A stretch of 64,000 bases of DNA. Origin: Kribbella rubisoli (GTDB taxonomy: Bacteria > Actinomycetota > Actinomycetes > Propionibacteriales > Kribbellaceae). Position 1 is the stretch's first letter, and the number at the start of each line of letters is the position of its first letter. Both the position numbers and the translations under genes were made by a program. This document shows positions 24,539 to 32,382 of this stretch, one piece after another. The DNA is taken from the NCBI RefSeq assembly GCF_004217145.1, contig NZ_SHKR01000002.1:1-64000 (forward strand), in the 5' to 3' direction. The notes under the pieces were generated by a model that saw only the letters and a program-made list of their open reading frames with translations, did not search any database and was not told the origin of the DNA.

Positions 24539-25042
24539 ATGAAGTCAGTGCTCCGTCGCGTCGTCGTCCCGATCGTCGCCGTACTCGTCGGCCTGCTGCC
24601 CGGTGTGGTCGCAGTCGAGCAGGCGTCGGCGCTGACCAAGATGACGCATTCACAGGCGACCGCGATCTTCTCGGCCGCCGGCATCACCTGGTCGTCCAGC
24701 GGCAACTGCTCGAACCGCAACAACTCCACCTGCACGTCGTTCGACCAGATCAACGACAGCACCGTGTACGGCGTCCGCACGCTCAGGCAAGCGAGCGGGT
24801 GCGCGATCCGGATCACCGGTGGCACCGAGACCGGCCACGCCAGCGGCACCTACAGCCACTGGAACGGCTACAAGGTCGACGTCGCGATCACCACGTGCGT
24901 CACCAACTACGTCCACAACAACTTCACCCGCATCGCCGACCGCGGCGACGGCTACCCCCAGTGGCGCTCCGGCGCCGGCAACATCTACGCCAACGAGGGA
25001 AACCACTGGGACATCACCTACTACAACTGCGGCGGCTGCTGA
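24539..25042 (+). CDS. Small secreted M15/VanY-like zinc peptidase domain protein
   Basis: 167 residues: signal peptide to about residue 31 (VEQASA), then one compact domain. SHWNGYKVD gives His107-x6-Asp114 and NEGNHWD gives Glu153-x2-His156, the zinc and catalytic pattern of M15 D-Ala-D-Ala peptidases and related peptidoglycan endopeptidases. Six cysteines (57, 65, 88, 120, 164, 167) could form three disulphides. The size is below that of typical M15 enzymes. A cell-wall or bacteriolytic role is inferred. Translation may be gated by the upstream hairpin. Confidence 0.62.
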   Translation: MKSVLRRVVVPIVAVLVGLLPGVVAVEQASALTKMTHSQATAIFSAAGITWSSSGNCSNRNNSTCTSFDQINDSTVYGVRTLRQASGCAIRITGGTETGHASGTYSHWNGYKVDVAITTCVTNYVHNNFTRIADRGDGYPQWRSGAGNIYANEGNHWDITYYNCGGC

Positions 25043-25043
25043 G

Positions 25044-25138
25044 CCCCGTTTGGTGGGTTAACCCACCCCGTTGTGGGTTCGCCACCCGGAATCAGGGTGG
25101 TTAACCCACAACCGGATGGGTCTACCTACCAAACGGGG
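25044..25138. repeat. Nested inverted repeats, possible bidirectional terminator or cruciform
   Basis: An 11-bp outer arm CCCCGTTTGGT (25044-25054) pairs with ACCAAACGGGG (25128-25138). An inner arm GTTGTGGGTT (25070-25079) pairs with AACCCACAAC (25103-25112). The core CCACCC (25082-25087) pairs with GGGTGG (25095-25100). A separate palindrome GGTGGGTTAACCCACC spans 25052-25067. It follows the peptidase-like gene's stop and no gene is inside. Confidence 0.75.
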
Positions 25139-25162
25139 TGGTTCGGGTGGTTCGGGTGGTTC
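25136..25162 (+). repeat. Three 9-bp tandem repeats GGGTGGTTC
   Basis: Three exact copies of GGGTGGTTC, followed by a partial GGGGTGG and a G-rich tract to 25190. The G-runs could form a quadruplex. The tract ends about 18 bp before the ctaJ GTG, so it lies in that gene's promoter or leader. Confidence 0.8.
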
Positions 25163-25207
25163 GGGGTGGGGAGTGGGGGCGGGAGGGCGGGTACTAGGCT
25201 TCGGGGC

Positions 25208-25507
25208 GTGATACCTCAATTGTCGGGGCACTCCCTGCTGGTGTTCGTCGGGATTCCTCTGTTGGTTGTCGCGGTGCTGGCGTTGCTGGTGTTCGCGTCG
25301 TCGATCGCTGACGGGCCGCGGTACCGTCCAGGGCTGTCCTGGTGGGCTCCGCCGGTCTGGATCAACGGGCCGACCGCAACCAAGCCGGACCCGGCCAACC
25401 TGCCCGAGCTGCCTGAGCTGACCGGCGCACCGGGTGCCACTGTGACCACTGGGACCGCCGCCACCGGCGTCGCCCGCACGACCGGAGGCGCAAGTGCCAG
25501 CTGGTGA
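25208..25507 (+). CDS. ctaJ: CtaJ-like small aa3-type cytochrome oxidase subunit
   Basis: 99 residues starting at GTG 25208. It has one membrane helix (LLVFVGIPLLVVAVLALLVFA, residues 9-29), then the family segment GPRYRPGLSWWAPPVWI and a Pro/Thr/Ala-rich tail. This architecture matches the actinobacterial CtaJ accessory subunit of the respiratory supercomplex (recognition from memory). It overlaps the next gene by 14 bp, again as in other actinobacteria. Confidence 0.75.
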   Translation: MIPQLSGHSLLVFVGIPLLVVAVLALLVFASSIADGPRYRPGLSWWAPPVWINGPTATKPDPANLPELPELTGAPGATVTTGTAATGVARTTGGASASW

Positions 25508-25895
25508 CGCATTCACCCCCGACCAGCTCTACGACATCGAGCGCGCGGTCCGGTACGCCGAGGACACCTCCGGCCTGCACTTCTCCGTGTACGTCGGCGG
25601 CGCGGACTCCGAGACCCGCCCGTTCGCGCTCGAGCTGTTCAACGAGCTCGACGACCCGGACAGCACCGTCCTGGTGTACGTCGACCCAGCCGGCCGACGG
25701 CTGGAGATCGTGACCGGCTCGCTGGCCAAGCGGCAGCTGACGGACACCGCCGCCGGACTGGCCGCGCTGACCATGCAGACGTCGTTCGCCACCGGCGACC
25801 TCACCGGCGGTCTCGTCACCGGCGTACAGCAGCTGGGGACGCACGCGCACCAGCCGCCGTTGCTGCACGCCAGCGACGAGCAGCACAAGCTGTAG
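25494..25895 (+). CDS. DUF5130/TPM-domain-like protein
   Basis: 133 residues from a GTG inside the ctaJ end. DIERAVRYAEDTSGLHFSVYVGG and VLVYVDPAGRRLEIVTGSLAKR show the TPM-like phosphatase/chaperone fold of DUF5130 proteins, without a membrane anchor here. Neighbourhood with ctaJ suggests a respiratory-chain assembly role. Biochemical function is unknown. Confidence 0.7.
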   Translation: MPAGDAFTPDQLYDIERAVRYAEDTSGLHFSVYVGGADSETRPFALELFNELDDPDSTVLVYVDPAGRRLEIVTGSLAKRQLTDTAAGLAALTMQTSFATGDLTGGLVTGVQQLGTHAHQPPLLHASDEQHKL

Positions 25896-25898
25896 CAC

Positions 25899-26477
25899 GT
25901 GGCACCGGCCCTGCAGCCCCGCCGTATCGAGCTGGGCGACGTCGTACTGCGTCCTTTCGTCGCATCTGACGAGGCTGCAGTGGCCGAGGCATTGCGTGAC
26001 CCCGGCATCCTTCGCTGGACCGCTGGTACGGCGGTCATCCGCGCACCAGCCGAGCAGCGCGCCCGCAGGTGGCTGGAGCCACGCATCGACGGCTGGAGCC
26101 GCGGTAGCGCCATCTTCGCGATCGCGGACGCCGCCACGGACCAGGTGCTCGGCAACGTGTCGCTGCGGGACGTTCACCGCATCCCGGACCAGGCCGTCGC
26201 GGCGTACTGGGTCAGCCCGCTGGCCCGCGGCCGCCGGCTCGGTGCGCGCGCACTCGATGCTGCCGCGACCTGGGGCTTCGCAGCCGACGGACTGGGACTG
26301 CACCGCATCTCACTCGACCACTCGCTGGTCAACGAGGGGTCATGCCACGTCGCGCTCCGCGCCGGCTTCCAGCTGGAGGGCGTGATGCGCGACTACTACG
26401 TCGAACCGACCGGTAAGCGGCACGACTCGCACCTGCACGCCCGGCTGGGCACCGACGTGGTCTCCTCAGCCGGCTGA
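25899..26477 (+). CDS. GNAT acetyltransferase, RimJ/RimL type
   Basis: 192 residues with the layout of ribosomal-protein or general amino-terminal acetyltransferases: RIELGDVVLRPFVASDEAAV at the start, AVAAYWVSPLARGRRLGARAL as the acetyl-CoA loop, and LGLHRISLDHSLVNEGSCHVALRAGFQLEG. GTG start three bases after the preceding stop, so it is probably in the ctaJ operon. Its end overlaps the convergent gene by 12 bp. Confidence 0.8.
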   Translation: MAPALQPRRIELGDVVLRPFVASDEAAVAEALRDPGILRWTAGTAVIRAPAEQRARRWLEPRIDGWSRGSAIFAIADAATDQVLGNVSLRDVHRIPDQAVAAYWVSPLARGRRLGARALDAAATWGFAADGLGLHRISLDHSLVNEGSCHVALRAGFQLEGVMRDYYVEPTGKRHDSHLHARLGTDVVSSAG

Positions 26478-27170
26478 AACTGCCGGCTCGTAAGTCGGGC
26501 AGGCCGGGCTCGGGTACGCCGCCTGTGTGCGCGGATCCAGGCACAGGTTGAGCACCTGTGTCGAGGAGGAACCCGGGCCGAGGTAGACGATCCAGGTGTT
26601 GATGACCGGCGTCATCGAGCTGCTGTTGGTCAGCCCCGGGTACTGCCCGTTGACCAGCATCGCCTTCGCCGGGATCCCGGCCCGGGTGAGCGTGGCTGCA
26701 GTGTTCTTCGCACTCTGGTCCGCAGGCATACCGACGTCGGTCGGGTACTTGTCGATCATGACGATCCACTGGCCGCGCTTGAACTTCGGCGAGACCGGCC
26801 CGGTGTTCACCTCCGGCGTCGTCTTCTGCGCCTTGGCCTTCGGCGCCGCCGTGGAGGCCGGGGGCTGCCGATCCGCCTTCGAGGCGCTCCCACTCGCACT
26901 CTCGGTCGGAACCTGCGGTGCGGCGGCGCCGGTGTCGGTGCCCGATCCCAGCCGCAGCCCGTCGGCGGGCGGGTCGTCGGAGGTTCCCCGGGTCAGGATG
27001 AACCCGAAGATCGCGGCCATCGCCGCCGCGGCCACGACACCCGCGCCGATGGCGCTGTGCGAACGCTGTGCCTTCCGCGGGCCTGCTGCCGGCGTACTCC
27101 GCCTGGCAGCGGTCTTCTGTTGTTTGCGTGCAACCCGAGCGGGCGGCTTACGGTGATCGACGCGAGTCAC
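26466..27170 (-). CDS. Single-pass membrane protein of unknown function
   Basis: 234 residues. A basic cytoplasmic N-terminus (Lys/Arg-rich, ~40 residues) leads to one transmembrane helix (GVVAAAAMAAIFGFILT, about 44-60). A Pro/Ala/Ser-rich spacer follows, then an extracellular domain from about 130 (FKRGQWIVMIDKYPTDVGMP...NTWIVYLGPGSSS) with two Cys. The domain recalls SPOR-like peptidoglycan-binding folds, a weak resemblance only. GTG start with GGGGAGGGG about 12 bases upstream. No functional partner is obvious. Confidence 0.6.
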   Translation of the reverse strand: MTRVDHRKPPARVARKQQKTAARRSTPAAGPRKAQRSHSAIGAGVVAAAAMAAIFGFILTRGTSDDPPADGLRLGSGTDTGAAAPQVPTESASGSASKADRQPPASTAAPKAKAQKTTPEVNTGPVSPKFKRGQWIVMIDKYPTDVGMPADQSAKNTAATLTRAGIPAKAMLVNGQYPGLTNSSSMTPVINTWIVYLGPGSSSTQVLNLCLDPRTQAAYPSPACPTYEPAVSAG

Positions 27171-27422
27171 GGCAAGGGCCCCTCCCCAAGAAAACCCGGA
27201 CCTCCGTGGATGGATAGTCCGGTGCAGCTTAAACCGAACGACCGAATAAATGAGCCTCTTTCAGGTGGCGAGAATCTCTTTCCCTGCAAGGGAATCGCGC
27301 ACCGCGCACGACTCCTCACGATCTGCCGACGAGCAATCGTTTGACCCTTACCGAGCGGGGTTGGACGGTCCGGTAGCGCAATGTGTTGACCTAGACCGCA
27401 CTCCAGCTGATTCGCTCCTGCT

Positions 27423-28415
27423 ATGCGTTATCTGACCATCGGAAATGACCCCGCGCGACAGCGCCGGGTGAGCCAGATCGCCCTCGGGGCGATGCTCATG
27501 GGTACGGCGACCGACGAGGCGACGTCGTACGCGATTCTGGACCGGTACGTCGAGGCGGGCGGAACGTTCGTCGACACGGCCAACAACTACGCGTTCTGGG
27601 TCAACGGGACCCAGGGCGGCGAGAGCGAGCAGCTGCTCGGCCGGTGGCTGCGGAGCCGCGGCATCGCGGACGAGCTCACGATCGCGACCAAGGTGGGCGG
27701 ACGCCCGCCGCAGCCCGCCAACGCCTTGAGCGAGCACCTCGAAGGCCTGTCGGCTCAGGTGATCAAGGAGTCCCTGGCCCGGAGCCTGGAGAACCTCGGG
27801 CGCGACCACGTCGACGTGTACTACGCCCACGTGCCCGATCCCGCCGTACCGCTGGAGGAGCAGGTCGAGACGTTCGGGGCGCTGGCTGCGGACGGGACGA
27901 TCGGTCTGCTCGGGCTGAGCAACTACTGGAGCTGGCAGATCGAGCGGGCGAGGGCAATGGCCGCTGCAGCCGGTCTGCCGGGCTGTGAGGTGCTGCAGCA
28001 TCACCACACGTACTTCCGCGCCCGCACCGACCAGGGCGGTCTCCGCTCGCGCGACGGCAGCATCGGCGTCACCGACGGGCAGTTGCTGAGCTATCTGCGC
28101 CAAGAGCCTGGCCTGACGCTGGTGGCGTACACACCACTCCTCAGCGGCGGCTACGTCCGAGCTGACAGGCCGCTGGACGAGCTGTACGACCACGCCGGCA
28201 CGAAGGCTCGCAAGATCGCGCTGGACGACGTCGTACAGCAGACCGGCGCCACCGCGAACCAGGTAGTCCTGTCGTGGCTGATGGGCGGCGATATCCCGAT
28301 CATCCCGCTGGTAGGCGCCTCATCTGTCGCCCAGCTCGACGAGACCCTCGCAGCCGCCGACCTCGAGCTCACGCCCGAGCAACGCGACCGCCTGAACGCA
28401 GCCGGCCAGAACTAG
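27423..28415 (+). CDS. Aldo/keto reductase
   Basis: 330 residues, one NADPH-dependent AKR barrel. Catalytic residues are visible: Asp and Tyr in FVDTANNYAFWVN, Lys in TIATKVGG, and the His equivalent in DVYYAHVPD. The C-terminal cofactor segment is IIPLVGASSVAQLDETLAA. It is a carbonyl or sugar-aldehyde reductase of unknown substrate. The 252 bp upstream hold no gene. The stop overlaps the convergent hypothetical by 4 bp. Confidence 0.87.
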   Translation: MRYLTIGNDPARQRRVSQIALGAMLMGTATDEATSYAILDRYVEAGGTFVDTANNYAFWVNGTQGGESEQLLGRWLRSRGIADELTIATKVGGRPPQPANALSEHLEGLSAQVIKESLARSLENLGRDHVDVYYAHVPDPAVPLEEQVETFGALAADGTIGLLGLSNYWSWQIERARAMAAAAGLPGCEVLQHHHTYFRARTDQGGLRSRDGSIGVTDGQLLSYLRQEPGLTLVAYTPLLSGGYVRADRPLDELYDHAGTKARKIALDDVVQQTGATANQVVLSWLMGGDIPIIPLVGASSVAQLDETLAAADLELTPEQRDRLNAAGQN

Positions 28416-28981
28416 GTGCCGGACGGGATGCCGTCGTACTTCGCCTTCGGGCGGGTGTCGATGGCGTCGTCCAGCCAGGCGTCGATGTCGACGTCGGCCG
28501 AGAGGATGTGCCGCACGTACGACGCGCGCTCGTGGCTGAGGACCTCTAGCTCCCAGACGCACGGGGCAGCGCCGAGCGGGGCAGGGCGGAGGTCGTCCAC
28601 TTCCATGCCGCTGAAAATGCTCAGGCGGGACTGGAAGTCCTTCGCCCAGCTCTGCACGACCAGGTAGATCCCGTCGTCGCCCAGGTGCAGTACGACGACG
28701 CCGAGCCCGATCGCCCCCATCGCGTCGTCGAACTCGAGCTGGCGGGTTGCGGCGCTGCGGGCCCCGTCGACCATGTGGTCGTCCCACTGCCGTCCGCGGG
28801 CGGTGATGATGTACGGCTTCACCAGGCGGTTGGAGTACCGCCAGGGCATCAGGGGAGTGACTGGGCGGGGTCTGTACGCCTCTGCGAGTCCGGTCAGCGC
28901 AACAGCTGCCGCACCGGCCAAGGCGGGGTCGGAGGCGGGCACCAACCCAGTCTTACCGCACGCAAAGGTCCAACGCGACAC
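28412..28981 (-). CDS. Hypothetical protein
   Basis: 189 residues, soluble, not recognised. The N-terminus is Ala-rich. The middle has LMPWRYSNRLVKPYIITARG and the C-terminal part is acidic (ILSADVDIDAWLDDAID). The GTG start is supported by AGGAG seven bases upstream. Both lie in the 13-bp hairpin after pepN, 38 bp behind the pepN stop, so it may be the last gene of a pepN transcript. Confidence 0.55.
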   Translation of the reverse strand: MSRWTFACGKTGLVPASDPALAGAAAVALTGLAEAYRPRPVTPLMPWRYSNRLVKPYIITARGRQWDDHMVDGARSAATRQLEFDDAMGAIGLGVVVLHLGDDGIYLVVQSWAKDFQSRLSIFSGMEVDDLRPAPLGAAPCVWELEVLSHERASYVRHILSADVDIDAWLDDAIDTRPKAKYDGIPSGT

Positions 28982-29014
28982 TGCCGATCTCCTGGTGAGA
29001 CCGGCAGTGTCGCG
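28974..29014 (-). terminator. Hairpin after pepN that carries the next gene's start codon
   Basis: CGCGACACTGCCG (28974-28986) pairs perfectly with CGGCAGTGTCGCG (29002-29014) around a 15-base loop. On the minus strand it follows the pepN stop by 5 bp. The loop contains AGGAG and the stem contains the GTG of the hypothetical gene, so it can act as a pepN terminator or as a translation gate. Confidence 0.7.
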
Positions 29015-29019
29015 GGAGG

Positions 29020-31593
29020 TCAGGCGACGGTGTCCGTGGCCTGCGCGGCGATCGCGCGGGTCAGGTCCGCCTGTGCCTCGGTGACGTACCGGAGCGTCGG
29101 AGCGTCGACCGCCGACGACTCCGCGGCCAGCCAGCCGGTCAGCGCGTCCAGTGCGGCCTGGTCGGCCAGGTGGCGCGGCGACAGGTACACCAGCACGTTC
29201 TCGCCCATCGACGAGCCGAGTCGGGTGTACACGTCCTTGGCAGCGGTCAGGTACTTGTCGACGTACGGCCGGAGCAGATCCTCCTGACCGGGCTGCTGGA
29301 AGCCGAGGATGGTCCGGAACTGCGTCTCGTTCGGGGTGTCCTCGGACTCCACTGCGATCCGCCAGGCCTCTTCCTTCGCCTCGGCGGTCGGCCGCGCGGC
29401 ACGGGCCTGCGCGGCCCGCTCCTGACCGGTGATCGTGGTGTCGCGGGTGAGCTCGTCGTCGATCTCGTCCGCACCGATCTTGCCGAGGCGGGCCAGTGCC
29501 ACAATCAGCGTCCAGCGCAGGTCGGTGTCGACAGCCAGGCCTTCCGGCAGGTCGCGACCGTCCAGCCAGCCGGCGATCCGGTCGGCACCGGCCGCCGAGA
29601 ACACTGCCGAGCTGTACGCCCGGACGAAGGCCAGTTGGTGGTCGCTGCCCGGCTCGGCGTCGGCGACCAGTCCGGCCAGTGCCTCCTCGAGCTGGGCCCG
29701 GAGGGCGGGCCGGTTCTGCGGGGCGGCGTACTGGTTGACGGCGCTGTTCGCCTGGGCGAGCAGCGAGCGGACGCCGGTGAGGTCGCTCTCGGCCCGGATG
29801 CCGCGCAGGACGATGCCGACGTACTGGCTGGCCGGCATCTCGGCGTCGCGGGTCATGTCCCAGGCCGAGCCCCAGGCGAGTGCCCTCGGCAACGACTCGG
29901 TCAGCTGGTCGATCGACTCCACCAGCGTGGCCCGGGAGCGCTCGTCGAGCCGGATCTTCGCGTAGGTCAGGTCGTCGTCGTTCAGCAGCACCAGGTCCGG
30001 CTGGGTCGCACCGGTGAGCTCGGGCAGCTCGGTGCGGGCGCCGTCGATGTCCACCTCGAACCGCTCGGTCCGCACCAGGCCCTCGTCGGTACGCCGGTAC
30101 AGCCCGACCGCGAGCCGGTGCGGACGCAGTACCGGGAACTTCTCCGTCGCGCTCTGCTCGATGGCGAAGGAGGTGAAAGCCCCAGCGTCGTCGACGGTGA
30201 AGTCGGCGCGCAGCGTGTTCACACCGGCGGTCCGCAGCCAGCGCTCGGTCCAGTCGTCCAGGTCGCGCCCGGACGCCTTCTCCAGCGGCTTCAGCAGGTC
30301 GGTCAGCTCGGTGTTGCCGAAAGCGTGGTCGTGGAAGTACTCCTTCAGCGCGGTGACGAACGTGTCCTCACCGACGAAGGCGACCAGCTGGCGCAGCGTC
30401 GACGCACCCTTGGCGTAGGTGATGCCGTCGAAGTTCACCTCGACCGCGTGGAAGTCGATCATGTCGGCCGCGATCGGGTGCGTCGAGGGCAGCTGGTCCT
30501 GCCGGTACGCCCAGTTCTTCCGGGCGTTGCAGAACGTCGTCCAGGCGTCGGAGTACTTCGTCGTCGCGACCACCTGGGCCCAGTGGCTGGCCCACTCGGC
30601 GAACGACTCGTTCAGCCACAGGTCGTCCCACCAGGTCATCGTGACCAGGTCGCCGAACCACATGTGCGCCAGCTCGTGCAGCACGGTGTTGGCGCGGGAC
30701 TCCAGCTCCGCGTGCGTCGTCCGGCTGCGGAACAGGTACTCGTCCCGCAGAGTCACGCAGCCTGCGTTCTCCATCGCGCCCATGTTGTACTCCGGCACGA
30801 AGGCCTGGTCGTACTTGTGGAACGGGTACGGCGTCCCGAACGCCTCCTCGAACAGCGCGAAGCCCTGCTTGGTGACCTCGAACAGGTCCTCGACGTCCAG
30901 CGCCTCCTTCAGCGACGGACGGCACAGCAGCGACAACGGATACGTCCCGTTCGGACCCTCGTATGCGTCCGTCACCACGTGGTACGGACCTGCGACCACA
31001 GCGGTGATGTACGTCGAGATCCGCTCCGTCGGCGGGAACTCCCAGCGGGCCAGCTCCTCGCCGTTCTCACCGGAGTACGTCGTGGGCTCCGGCGTCGGAG
31101 CGTTCGAGATGACCACCCAGCGGGCCGGTGCGGAGACGGTGAAGGTGAACGGCGCCTTGAGATCGGGCTGCTCGAAGGTGGTGAACACCCGGCGGGCGTC
31201 CGGCACCTCGAACTGCGTGTAGAGGTAGGTCTCCTTGTCGGCCGGGTCGACCGAGCGGTGCAGCCCTTCACCGGTGCGGGAGTACAGGCAGTCCGCGACC
31301 ACGGTCAGCTCGTTGCGCTCCGCCAGCCCGTCGAGCTGGATGCGTGCGCCGTCGTACACCACGTCCGGGTCGAGGGCGACGCCGTTCAGGGTCACCGAGC
31401 GGACCTTGTCCGCGATCAGGTCGGCGAAGGTGCTCGCGCCGGCGGTGGCGGTGAAGGTGACGGCGGTCACGGACGGGAACGTGGGGGCGCCGCTCGGGGC
31501 ACCGGTCAGGTCGAGCTCGATCGCGTAGGTCACGTCACTGACCACGCCCGCACGGGAACGCGCTTCGTCGCGCGTCAGGTTGGTTCCAGGCAT
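29020..31593 (-). CDS. pepN: Aminopeptidase N (M1 family)
   Basis: An 857-residue cytoplasmic zinc aminopeptidase, full length. The exopeptidase motif GAMEN is at 272-276, zinc ligands HELAH at 306-310 and NE at 329 (WLNESFAEW). The ERAP1-like helical C-terminal domain follows from about 500. It trims N-terminal residues from peptides, including products of the Clp protease. It is divergent from the DsbA-like gene, the same order as Rv2466c-Rv2467 recalled for M. tuberculosis. Confidence 0.95.
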   Translation of the reverse strand: MPGTNLTRDEARSRAGVVSDVTYAIELDLTGAPSGAPTFPSVTAVTFTATAGASTFADLIADKVRSVTLNGVALDPDVVYDGARIQLDGLAERNELTVVADCLYSRTGEGLHRSVDPADKETYLYTQFEVPDARRVFTTFEQPDLKAPFTFTVSAPARWVVISNAPTPEPTTYSGENGEELARWEFPPTERISTYITAVVAGPYHVVTDAYEGPNGTYPLSLLCRPSLKEALDVEDLFEVTKQGFALFEEAFGTPYPFHKYDQAFVPEYNMGAMENAGCVTLRDEYLFRSRTTHAELESRANTVLHELAHMWFGDLVTMTWWDDLWLNESFAEWASHWAQVVATTKYSDAWTTFCNARKNWAYRQDQLPSTHPIAADMIDFHAVEVNFDGITYAKGASTLRQLVAFVGEDTFVTALKEYFHDHAFGNTELTDLLKPLEKASGRDLDDWTERWLRTAGVNTLRADFTVDDAGAFTSFAIEQSATEKFPVLRPHRLAVGLYRRTDEGLVRTERFEVDIDGARTELPELTGATQPDLVLLNDDDLTYAKIRLDERSRATLVESIDQLTESLPRALAWGSAWDMTRDAEMPASQYVGIVLRGIRAESDLTGVRSLLAQANSAVNQYAAPQNRPALRAQLEEALAGLVADAEPGSDHQLAFVRAYSSAVFSAAGADRIAGWLDGRDLPEGLAVDTDLRWTLIVALARLGKIGADEIDDELTRDTTITGQERAAQARAARPTAEAKEEAWRIAVESEDTPNETQFRTILGFQQPGQEDLLRPYVDKYLTAAKDVYTRLGSSMGENVLVYLSPRHLADQAALDALTGWLAAESSAVDAPTLRYVTEAQADLTRAIAAQATDTVA

Positions 31594-31649
31594 ATCGGCA
31601 TCCTATGCACCTGGTTCTCAGGTTCGCCGAGGGTTTCCCCGCGATATTG

Positions 31650-31662
31650 GGTATTGGATACC
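31650..31662. promoter_or_regulatory. Small inverted repeat in the pepN / DsbA-like divergent region
   Basis: GGTATTGGATACC has 5-bp arms GGTAT/ATACC around TGG. It lies between the divergent starts of pepN (31593) and the DsbA-like gene (31705). Operator function is a suggestion from position only. Confidence 0.35.
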
Positions 31663-31704
31663 GAGACGAGATCTGGTGTCCTTCAACTTTGTATGATGGG
31701 GAAT

Positions 31705-32301
31705 ATGACTGCCTCTGCAGATTTCTGGTTCGACCCGGCCTGCCCCTGGGCCTGGATGACATCTCGCTGGATGCTCGAGGTCGAGCAGGTCCGGGATGTG
31801 AAGACGACCTGGCACGTGATGAGCCTCGCCGTCCTGAACGAAGAGCGGATGGAGCACGACGAGAACTGGCAGCGTCTGATCGGCCGGGTCCGGGTGCTGA
31901 TCGCCGCCGAGCAGGCGCACGGCAACGAAGTACTGCTGCCGCTCTACACCGCGCTCGGCCGCCGGATCCACAACGAAGGTCGTGGCGGCAAGGACGACGC
32001 CGTACTGGCCGAGGCGCTCGAGGAGGTCGGCCTGCCCGCGTCGCTGCTCGAAGCGGCCGACACCGACAAGTACGACGACGCGCTGAAGAAGTCGCACCAC
32101 GCCGGCATGGACCTGGTCGGCATGGACGTCGGTACGCCGGTCATCGCGGTCGAGGGCACCGCGTTCTTCGGACCGGTCGTGACGCCGGCGCCCAAGGGCG
32201 AGGCGGCCGGCAAGCTCTGGGACGGCGTCCGGCTCGTCGCCGGCACGGAGGGCTTCTTCGAGATCAAGCGCACCCGGGACCGCGGTCCGATCTTCGACTG
32301 A
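31705..32301 (+). CDS. Mycothiol-dependent nitroreductase (Rv2466c)-like DsbA-family protein
   Basis: 198 residues, DsbA fold, cytoplasmic. The N-terminus FWFDPACPWAWMTSRWMLEV and KSHHAGMDLVGMDVGTP are closely similar to the Rv2466c protein that uses mycothiol to reduce nitro-drugs. The active site reads CPWA instead of CPWC, so only the N-terminal Cys is kept. An in-frame ATG ATG lies 12 bases earlier (31693). I chose 31705 because GGGGA precedes it and MTASADFWFDP fits the family start. It sits in the conserved pepN-rpiB-nei neighbourhood. Confidence 0.87.
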   Translation: MTASADFWFDPACPWAWMTSRWMLEVEQVRDVKTTWHVMSLAVLNEERMEHDENWQRLIGRVRVLIAAEQAHGNEVLLPLYTALGRRIHNEGRGGKDDAVLAEALEEVGLPASLLEAADTDKYDDALKKSHHAGMDLVGMDVGTPVIAVEGTAFFGPVVTPAPKGEAAGKLWDGVRLVAGTEGFFEIKRTRDRGPIFD

Positions 32302-32382
32302 CGATTCAGGGCTTGCTATCGAACGGCCTGGGCGGTGAAAGTTGCTCACCAAGAAGTCCGCCAAGTGGTGAGTAGGTTCCAG

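Noticed and set aside
25136..25162. Translation of the 9-bp array as a Trp-Phe-Gly repeat in a longer ctaJ-frame ORF
   Set aside because: CtaJ proteins begin just before the membrane helix, matching GTG 25208, so the array is leader DNA, not coding.
29170..31704. Plus-strand open frame running into the DsbA-like gene, antisense to pepN
   Set aside because: Only the part from about 31693 matches a protein family. The rest is the shadow of pepN, whose M1 motifs are complete.
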